Shown in pieces: positions 32,252 through 37,287 of a stretch of DNA of 37,287 nt (positions are counted from its first letter, which is position 1; every line of letters starts with the position of its first letter). The stretch comes from an uncultured Angelakisella sp. (GTDB lineage: Bacteria; Bacillota; Clostridia; Oscillospirales; Ruminococcaceae). Below the pieces are notes generated by a model. That model searched no databases. It had not been told where the DNA came from and saw only the letters and a program-made list of their open reading frames with translations. Made by a program: the position numbers and the translations under genes. Location of the stretch: positions 1-37,287 of the forward strand of contig CAKSYU010000018.1 of assembly GCA_934524965.1 (NCBI GenBank), given 5' to 3'.

Positions 32252-32280
32252 TTGCCAGCAGGGGGCAAATTTGCTATTAT
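32252..32280 (+). promoter_or_regulatory. Promoter of the SDR gene
   Basis: TTGCCA (32252-32257), a 17-bp spacer, and TATTAT (32275-32280). Confidence 0.65.
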
Positions 32281-32295
32281 CATCAGTAGGAATTC

Positions 32296-32420
32296 CCGCA
32301 GGGCGCGGGGATCCGGCGGCTCCGCCCGGCGCGCTGCGCGCGCCGCCCCGCCTGCGGCGGGGACCCGACCCTACGGGTCGGGCGGCGGAGCCGCCGTCCC
32401 CCGCGCCTTTTGCGGAACTG
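32296..32420. repeat. GC-rich multi-hairpin palindromic element 4
   Basis: Outer arms (GGCGCGGGG...CGGCGGCTCCGCC facing GGCGGAGCCGCCG...CCCCGCGCC) enclose inner hairpins GCGCGCTGCGCGCGC, CCCCGCCTGCGGCGGGG and CCCGACCCTACGGGTCGGG. It lies between the promoter and the SDR gene, so it would be transcribed as its leader. Confidence 0.8.
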
Positions 32421-32438
32421 ACATCGGAGGGAGATACT

Positions 32439-33173
32439 ATGAGCAAGGTCGCAGTGATCACCGGCGCGTCGGGCGGCATCGGCGCTGCCGCGGCACGCCG
32501 GCTGGCGGCGCAGGGCTGCCATGTGGTGCTGGGCTACCGCAGCGGCAGGGAAAAAGCCGAAACCCTTAGCAGGGAGCTGCGGGAGGAGGGCGCCGAGGCG
32601 TGCGTCTTCGGGGCGGATCTTACCAAGCCAGATGAGGCAAAAGCTCTTATCGACTTTGCGGTAAGAGAATATGGGCATTTGGACATTCTGGTCAATAATG
32701 CCGGCATTTCTCAAATCAAGCTGTTTACAGACATTACGCCGGAGGACTGGCGGAAAATGTTCGCTGCCAATGTCGATGGAATCTATCACTGCTGCCGTGC
32801 GGCGGTTCCCTATTTGGTACAGCAGCACAGTGGTACCATTATCAATGTTTCCTCCATCTGGGGGCTGTGCGGCGCCTCCTGCGAGGTGCATTATTCCGCC
32901 TCCAAGGCGGCGGTCATCGGCTTTACACAGGCACTTGCAAAGGAGCTGGCGCCCAGTGGCATTACCGTCAACTGTGTTGCCCCCGGTGCTATCGATACCG
33001 AAATGAATGCCCACCTGACCGCCGAGGAACGCCGGCTGTTGGAGGAGGAGATTCCCTTGGGGCGCATGGGTACGCCGGAGGAAGCAGCAGCAGCCATCGC
33101 ATTTTTGGCAGGGGAGGACGCACGCTACTTCACCGGACAGGTTTTAAGCCCGAACGGGGGGATCGTGATATAA
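32439..33173 (+). CDS. Short-chain dehydrogenase/reductase (FabG-like)
   Basis: 244 aa; ATG follows CGGAGGGAG. A classical SDR: NAD(P) Rossmann motif TGASGGIG (8-15), NNAG (86-89), and catalytic Ser139, Tyr152 and Lys156 in the HYSASK block, with PGAIDTEMNA forming the lid. It most resembles 3-oxoacyl-ACP reductase FabG (YRSGREKAETLSRELREEG near the cofactor ribose prefers NADPH). It stands apart from other fatty acid genes, so a different keto-substrate is possible. The next gene starts 20 bases downstream. Confidence 0.92.
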   Translation: MSKVAVITGASGGIGAAAARRLAAQGCHVVLGYRSGREKAETLSRELREEGAEACVFGADLTKPDEAKALIDFAVREYGHLDILVNNAGISQIKLFTDITPEDWRKMFAANVDGIYHCCRAAVPYLVQQHSGTIINVSSIWGLCGASCEVHYSASKAAVIGFTQALAKELAPSGITVNCVAPGAIDTEMNAHLTAEERRLLEEEIPLGRMGTPEEAAAAIAFLAGEDARYFTGQVLSPNGGIVI

Positions 33174-33192
33174 AGAAAAAGGATAGGGGGGA

Positions 33193-33633
33193 GTGCCTAT
33201 CGCGGCGTTGGCACGCAATGCCTGCCTGATGCCGGCGGTGCTGGCATGGGCGGCGGCGCAGCTTTGCAAGCTGCTTATCGAACTGGTCGCTCATCATCGG
33301 CTGGATTGGAGCCGCCTGACCGGCGACGGCGGAATGCCCAGCGGACACTCCGCCACAGTAACAGCGCTGGCGGCAGCCGCCCTGCTGCGGTATGGCGCCG
33401 CATCCTTTGCCTTTGCGGTCAGCGCGGTGCTGGCGGTCATTGTCATGCACGATGCCATGGGCGTCCGCTGGCAGGCAGGGCAGCACGCCCGCACCATCAA
33501 TGAGCTGCTGCTGGAGCGGAACGCCGCCCCGCCGGAGGCTCTGCTGGAGGAGCTGCTGGGGCATACCCCCTTGCAGGTGGCGGCAGGCGCCCTGCTGGGC
33601 GCTCTTGTGGCTATTCTGTACTCCCTGCCGTAA
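33193..33633 (+). CDS. Divergent PAP2 (DUF212/YuiD-like) membrane protein
   Basis: 146 aa from a GTG start after AAGGATAGGGGGG. The DUF212 pattern is clear: LDWSRLTGDGGMPSGHSATV (about 37-56) with the PSGHS phosphatase motif, HDAMGVRWQAGQHA (about 90-103), and HTPLQVAAGALLGALVAILY at the end. Three or four membrane helices surround these. The family is related to acid phosphatases of the PAP2/vanadium haloperoxidase group but is uncharacterised; lipid phosphate hydrolysis is a guess. It is probably co-transcribed with the SDR gene. Confidence 0.9.
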   Translation: MPIAALARNACLMPAVLAWAAAQLCKLLIELVAHHRLDWSRLTGDGGMPSGHSATVTALAAAALLRYGAASFAFAVSAVLAVIVMHDAMGVRWQAGQHARTINELLLERNAAPPEALLEELLGHTPLQVAAGALLGALVAILYSLP

Positions 33634-33646
33634 AATAATAAATGAT

Positions 33647-33676
33647 CCCCACGGCGGACACCGTGGGGGCGCTTTT
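33647..33676. terminator. Terminator between DUF212 and NUDIX genes
   Basis: CCCCACGG pairs with CCGTGGGG around CGGACA, followed by GGCGCTTTTG on the plus strand. Confidence 0.75.
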
Positions 33677-33692
33677 GTCTCTAAGCGGGAGT

Positions 33693-34172
33693 TTATTCCT
33701 CTATATCAGTGCGAATGGTAAACTCCTTTGGCAGGTTGAAAATCTCTTTTTTCAGGAATATCGGGTAAAAGTATTCCTCTTCCAGCCGGTCAAAGTCCAG
33801 CCATTCAAAGGTGTGGGTGTGCCCGCCTTCTTTTAAGGTAAATACATTGCCCTTTGCCGGCAGGGCTGTTTCCGAAATATCCATCAGAAAATAGATGCAA
33901 AGCTCATGGTAGCGCAGGCAGTCTACTTCCTCCGTAAAAAACGCCTGACTGAGCCACAGAGGACGAATGATCTTTGGCGTCACGCCAAGCTCCTCTTCCA
34001 CTTCCCGCACCACTGCTTGTTCCACTGTTTCTCCCATGGTGACCCGTCCGCCGGGCAGGTAGAAATAGGGAGAACGCTCATCGTGCATTGCCAGAATTTT
34101 ATGCTCCGAGATCATGATGGCGCATACTCGGTAATTGAATTTCTGTCCCTCATGCCGAAAGGAAATATCCAT
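33693..34172 (-). CDS. NUDIX hydrolase
   Basis: 159 aa; GGAGG precedes the ATG. The Nudix box is complete: the Gly at the second position of GGRVTMGE, Glu, then seven residues and REVEEELGV, satisfying GX5EX7REUXEEXGU with the metal-binding Glu residues present. Upstream are YLPGG and HDERSPYF. It would cleave a nucleoside diphosphate linked to another moiety; the substrate is not predictable. It starts 24 bases after the LysR gene on the same strand and is likely co-transcribed with it. Confidence 0.92.
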   Translation of the reverse strand: MDISFRHEGQKFNYRVCAIMISEHKILAMHDERSPYFYLPGGRVTMGETVEQAVVREVEEELGVTPKIIRPLWLSQAFFTEEVDCLRYHELCIYFLMDISETALPAKGNVFTLKEGGHTHTFEWLDFDRLEEEYFYPIFLKKEIFNLPKEFTIRTDIEE

Positions 34173-34196
34173 TCTATCGCCTCCGTTCGTTCCGTC

Positions 34197-35075
34197 TTAC
34201 GCCCAGAACCGCAAAAACTCCTCCGCCGCGGGGCTGGGCGCAACGTCCTGCAAGGTGCATACCGAAAGGCTCCGTTCGGGGATCTCCGGCACCGTCCGCA
34301 GCTCACGGATCGTCCCCGCCTCCAGCGCGGGACGGGCAAATTCGCGCGTTACGCACGCCACCCCCAGCCCGATGGCGGCAAGATCGACCAGCAGCTCATG
34401 GCTGCACAGCTCGATCTCCGGTTTAAGGGTGATGCCGTTGCGGGTGAAAAAGCGCTCCAAATAGCGCCGCGCACTGGATTTACGCTCCAGCAGCATCAGC
34501 GGGAAGTGGGAAAGCTCCGCCAGTGTATAGGCGCGGTCGGTCTCGTAGGGGTAGTCCCGCCCCGCCACAAACACATTGTGCAGCGCCATGCAGCGGCGCA
34601 TCTGCAGGTTGCCGGTCTCCTGCGGGGTGCTGGCAAAGGCAAGGTCTACCTGCCCCGCGCGCAGCATCTGCAGTGCCTCATAGCTGGTGCCGTTCAGCAC
34701 CTTCAGCCGGATAGCGGGGTACGCCCGATGGAACTGCTGCAAATAGGGCAGCAGCAGGCTGCGGGTCACGGTGTCGCTTGCCCCGATGACCAGCTCGCCC
34801 ATCATCAGCTCACGGGTCTGCTGCAGCTTTTCCTCGCCTGTTTCTATCAGACTGATGGCGCTGCGCACATAGTCGTACAGCACCCGCCCCTCACCGGTCA
34901 GGGTCACGCCGCGCGGTTGGCGGGAAAACAGCCGCACCTGCAGCTGCTCCTCCAGCTGGTGAATGGACTGGCTGACCGCCGACTGCGAAATGAACAGTGT
35001 TTTGGCGGCGGCGGAGATGCTTTCCTCCTCTGCCACGGTGCGGAATATGCGGTAAAGCTCCAATTTGACTGCCAT
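34197..35075 (-). CDS. LysR-family transcriptional regulator
   Basis: 292 aa. The N-terminal winged HTH (about 1-62) carries ISAAAKTLFISQSAVSQSIH and QLEEQLQVRLFSRQPRGVTL. The effector domain (about 92-292) starts GELVIGASDTVTRSLLLPYL and has the usual two-lobe pattern. The gene is divergent from the F420-ligase-family gene, with a 154-bp shared control region, so it probably regulates that gene and itself. The inducer is unknown. The 3' neighbour is the NUDIX gene. Confidence 0.92.
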   Translation of the reverse strand: MAVKLELYRIFRTVAEEESISAAAKTLFISQSAVSQSIHQLEEQLQVRLFSRQPRGVTLTGEGRVLYDYVRSAISLIETGEEKLQQTRELMMGELVIGASDTVTRSLLLPYLQQFHRAYPAIRLKVLNGTSYEALQMLRAGQVDLAFASTPQETGNLQMRRCMALHNVFVAGRDYPYETDRAYTLAELSHFPLMLLERKSSARRYLERFFTRNGITLKPEIELCSHELLVDLAAIGLGVACVTREFARPALEAGTIRELRTVPEIPERSLSVCTLQDVAPSPAAEEFLRFWA

Positions 35076-35131
35076 AGCGGGGAATTCCTTTCCTATCTAT
35101 TTTGCTTATGCTTCACATTAGAAATATATAC

Positions 35132-35160
35132 TTTACTTATGGATATGCTTCTATTATACT
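35132..35160 (+). promoter_or_regulatory. Promoter of the F420-ligase-family gene in the LysR-controlled gap
   Basis: TTTACT (35132-35137), a 17-bp spacer, and TATACT (35155-35160). Repeated CTTATG words (35105, 35136) around it may be LysR half-sites of the T-N11-A type. Confidence 0.55.
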
Positions 35161-35229
35161 GGGACTGCTGCAAAAAGCAAGTCCTAATTTGTTTTTACTA
35201 AATAAATGACGGTAAAGGAGAACAATGCC

Positions 35230-36426
35230 ATGAGCAGAATGTTTGGAACGGTCGTCCGCGGTGTTCGCGCCCCCATTTTCCGGGAGGGTGATGATGTAGT
35301 AAAGGGCACGGTGGATACCGTCCTGAAGGCACTGAAGGAAAACGGCGTAGAGCCGCACGATAAAGATGTCGTTGCCATCACCGAATCGGTAGTCGCCCGT
35401 ACACAGGGCAACTACGCTACCGTGGAGCAGATCGCTGCCGATGTCAAGGCGCGTACCGGCGGCAAAACCGTCGGCGTCACCTTCCCCATTCTCAGCCGCA
35501 ACCGCTTCTCGGTGCTGCTGTCCGGCATTGCCGCGGGCTGCGAGAAGGTCGTTCTCATGCTCAGCTACCCCTCCGATGAGGTCGGCAACCACCTCATCAG
35601 CATGGATCGCCTGGACGAAAAGGGCATTGACCCCTGGAAAGATGTCCTCACGCTGGAGCGCTTCCGCGCCGAGTTCGGCTCCGTGATCCACCCCTTCACC
35701 GGCGTGGATTATGTGGAGTATTACTCCGGTCTGATTCGGGAAGCCGGCGCCGAGGTCGAAGTCATCTTCGCCAACCGCGTCCAGACCATTCTGGATTACA
35801 CCGATACCGTCATTACCTGCGATATTCACACCCGTGCCCGCAGTAAGCGTCTGTTGCAGGCTGCCGGCGCCCGCGTGGTGCTGGGTCTGGACGACCTGAT
35901 GACCGCTCCCGTGGCGGGCAGTGGCTACAACCCCCAGTACGGTCTGCTGGGCTCCAATAAGGCGGACGAAAACCGTGTTAAGCTGTTTCCCCGCGATGCC
36001 ATGCTGGTCGCGGAGCGCATCGGTCAGATGATGAGCGAAGCCACCGGACGCAACATCGAGGCGATGGTCTACGGCGACGGCGCGTTCAAGGATCCCGCGG
36101 GCAAGATCTGGGAGCTTGCCGATCCGGTCGTTGCGCCCGGCTACACCAAGGGGCTCATCGGTACCCCCAATGAGCTGAAGCTCAAGTACCTTGCCGATCA
36201 CGATTTCGGCGATCTTTCCGGTTCTGCCCTGCAGGAGGCAGTCAGCCGCCGCATTAAGGAAAAAGACGCCACCAGTTTGGTGGGTCAGATGGTCTCGGAG
36301 GGTACGACCCCCCGCAATCTTACCGATCTGATCGGCTCCCTGTGCGATCTGACCAGCGGCAGCGGCGATAAGGGTACCCCCATCATCTACATTCAGGGCT
36401 ACTTCGATAACTACACCACCGAGTAA
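35230..36426 (+). CDS. F420-0:L-glutamate ligase family protein
   Basis: 398 aa; ATG at 35230 follows AAAGGAG. The N-terminal part (about 1-170) and middle match the CofE/F420 gamma-glutamyl ligase domain (PF01996-type): VRGVRAPIFREGDDVVKGT, DVVAITESVVARTQGNYATV and later GRNIEAMVYGDGAFKDPAGK and PNELKLKYLADHD. CofE adds glutamates to coenzyme F420 in methanogens and actinobacteria, yet nothing else in this window belongs to F420 synthesis, and clostridial homologues are common without it. A glutamylation of another cofactor or cell-wall or folate-like product is possible. It is divergent from the LysR gene and is followed by a strong terminator. Confidence 0.85.
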   Translation: MSRMFGTVVRGVRAPIFREGDDVVKGTVDTVLKALKENGVEPHDKDVVAITESVVARTQGNYATVEQIAADVKARTGGKTVGVTFPILSRNRFSVLLSGIAAGCEKVVLMLSYPSDEVGNHLISMDRLDEKGIDPWKDVLTLERFRAEFGSVIHPFTGVDYVEYYSGLIREAGAEVEVIFANRVQTILDYTDTVITCDIHTRARSKRLLQAAGARVVLGLDDLMTAPVAGSGYNPQYGLLGSNKADENRVKLFPRDAMLVAERIGQMMSEATGRNIEAMVYGDGAFKDPAGKIWELADPVVAPGYTKGLIGTPNELKLKYLADHDFGDLSGSALQEAVSRRIKEKDATSLVGQMVSEGTTPRNLTDLIGSLCDLTSGSGDKGTPIIYIQGYFDNYTTE

Positions 36427-36460
36427 TTCTTCATTATTCTTTTCCTTTATTCTCATTATC

Positions 36461-36508
36461 GCAAAGACCCGCTCCCGGCAATGAGGGGGCGGGTCTTGCC
36501 GCTTTTTT
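36461..36508 (+). terminator. Terminator after the F420-ligase-family gene
   Basis: GCAAGACCCGC-type stem pairs 36461-36476 with 36485-36499, followed by CGCTTTTTT. Confidence 0.88.
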
Positions 36509-36532
36509 CACTTTTCAGCAGGGCAGGGGATA

Positions 36533-36577
36533 GGGGCGCCGCGGTGGTTCCGGCTGCGCCGGAACCCGCGGCGCCCC
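36533..36577. repeat. GC-rich hairpin element 5
   Basis: GGGGCGCCGCG (36533-36543) pairs with CGCGGCGCCCC (36567-36577), and inside it GGTTCCGGC pairs perfectly with GCCGGAACC around TGC. It is a 45-base near-perfect hairpin upstream of the CarD-like gene. Confidence 0.85.
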
Positions 36578-36627
36578 GCCCTCTCTCCGCAAACCTCCGT
36601 CTTTCGCCCCTTTTCGCAAATTTCCTC

Positions 36628-36656
36628 TTACATCTGCCCCGGAAATATGCTATAAT
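36628..36656 (+). promoter_or_regulatory. Promoter of the carD-like gene
   Basis: TTACAT (36628-36633), a 17-bp spacer, and TGC-extended TATAAT (36651-36656), located 24 bp before the GTG start. Confidence 0.78.
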
Positions 36657-36680
36657 TATTTCATAAAGGGGGTTATTATC

Positions 36681-37199
36681 GTGTTTGCGAAAGGAACAAA
36701 GATTATGTACGGCAATACCGGCGTCTGCGAGGTCGTGGATTACGCCACGCCCAATTTGCCGGGAATGCCGCGCGGGACAAAATATTATGTCCTGCGCCCT
36801 CTGTTCCAAAGCGGCACGATCTACTGCCCTGTCGAGCAGCCCAAGGTCTTTATGCGCCCTGTGATGAGCCGTGAAGAAGCCGAGGAACTGGTCGCCCTCA
36901 TTCCCACCATCAGCGTGGAGCCGTTCCACACCGGTCGCCTGCAGGAGCTTTCGGAGCATTACCGCAGCATCATCGGCACCCACAGCACCACCGATCTGGT
37001 GGAGATCATCAAGTCGGTTTACAGCAAAAAGCGGGCAGCCGAAGCCGCCGGTCGCCGCGTCAGCCAGATGGACGACCGCTACATGAAGCTGGCGGAGGAG
37101 CTGCTGCACGGCGAACTTTCCGTCGCGCTGGATATCCCCAAGGACGAAGTCAAGGATTATATCCATCGCCGGGCGGCAGAAGCGGAATCTGCCGGTTGA
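36681..37199 (+). CDS. CarD/CdnL-type RNA polymerase-binding regulator
   Basis: 172 aa from a GTG start after AAAGGGGG. The N-terminal CarD_TRCF domain (about 1-65: FAKGTKIMYGNTGVCEVVDY, TKYYVLRPL, TIYCPVE) binds the RNA polymerase beta subunit and stabilises open complexes, especially at rRNA promoters. The C-terminal helical domain (about 66-172) contacts promoter DNA; RRVSQMDDRYMKLAEELLHG is the conserved core. Length is typical. It lies alone, with a promoter of its own and a terminator shared with a convergent gene. Confidence 0.9.
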   Translation: MFAKGTKIMYGNTGVCEVVDYATPNLPGMPRGTKYYVLRPLFQSGTIYCPVEQPKVFMRPVMSREEAEELVALIPTISVEPFHTGRLQELSEHYRSIIGTHSTTDLVEIIKSVYSKKRAAEAAGRRVSQMDDRYMKLAEELLHGELSVALDIPKDEVKDYIHRRAAEAESAG

Positions 37200-37208
37200 C
37201 CAAAGAAA

Positions 37209-37246
37209 ACGCCCCGATCCGGTTCATTGGATCAGGGCGTGTTTTT
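37209..37246. terminator. Terminator after the carD-like gene
   Basis: ACGCCC(C)GATCC pairs with GGATC(A)GGGCGT around GGTTCATT, with T-runs on both strands, serving two convergent genes. Confidence 0.85.
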
Positions 37247-37257
37247 GCGCAGTTTTT

Positions 37258-37287
37258 TCAGTCAAGGGCAAATTTGCCGGCCAGGCC
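37258..37287 (-). CDS. 3' end of a convergent gene (partial)
   Basis: Read on the minus strand from the window edge, the sequence ends GLAGKFALD followed by TGA at 37258-37260, just before a bidirectional terminator. Nine residues are too few to name the gene; the placement of the stop and terminator is the only support. Confidence 0.3.
   Translation of the reverse strand, partial: GLAGKFALD

Overview
The window looks like chromosomal DNA of a spore-forming, GC-rich clostridial Firmicute, most likely of the Oscillospirales (Ruminococcaceae-like). Support for this: an alpha/beta small acid-soluble spore protein, a SpoIID-domain lipoprotein, sigma-A promoters of Gram-positive type, strong AGGAGG ribosome binding sites, a CarD-type regulator, a DUF4830 protein, a second EF-G-like GTPase, and FtsE-FtsX followed by a PcsB-like hydrolase. 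The order is inferred from these families and was not tested by a search.

Layout. 1-432: a 77-bp direct repeat, hairpins, and two minus-strand tRNA genes (Gln-CTG, then Pro-CGG) behind one promoter. 599-6124: an unknown protein, the spore protein, a secreted beta-helix-like protein in AT-richer DNA, a membrane protein with a His/Cys tail plus a DUF937 protein with a histone-H1-like tail, and the SpoIID lipoprotein. 6188-7123 (minus): class II aldolase, followed by an intergenic cluster of DnaA-box-like 9-mers. 7584-14876: a small membrane protein, RlmB-type rRNA methyltransferase, a degenerate P-type-ATPase-like protein, an EF-G paralogue, DUF4830, and RsuA-type pseudouridine synthase. 15311-20587: a CdaR/PucR-type regulator, ftsE, ftsX, a PcsB/EnvC-like M23 hydrolase and an S41-family protein whose catalytic triad positions are all substituted. 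20661-20676: a perfect parS-like palindrome. 20894-24374: an unknown protein, greA, and lysS fused to a C-terminal Trbp-like tRNA-binding domain. 24769-27164: a polar amino acid ABC transporter. 27305-29107: a DMT transporter, a membrane protein and a very small membrane ORF broken by an in-frame TAG. 29171-30559 (minus): lipid kinase and GNAT acetyltransferase. 30789-33633: phosphoribosyltransferase, YbaK-type deacylase (minus), a 60-residue protein, SDR and DUF212. 33693-35075 (minus): LysR then NUDIX, divergent from an F420-ligase-family protein (35230-36426). 36681-37199: CarD-like regulator, with the tail of a convergent minus-strand gene at the right edge.

The genes most clearly working together are ftsE-ftsX-M23-S41 (activation of cell-wall hydrolysis at division), the three-gene ABC transporter, and the divergent LysR/F420-ligase pair. 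Most other genes are short transcription units with their own consensus-like promoters and intrinsic terminators. Several intergenic gaps hold long GC-rich multi-hairpin elements sharing a similar core. About 39 coding regions end in TAA or TGA and none in TAG; the one in-frame TAG found is inside the small ORF at 28964-29107.
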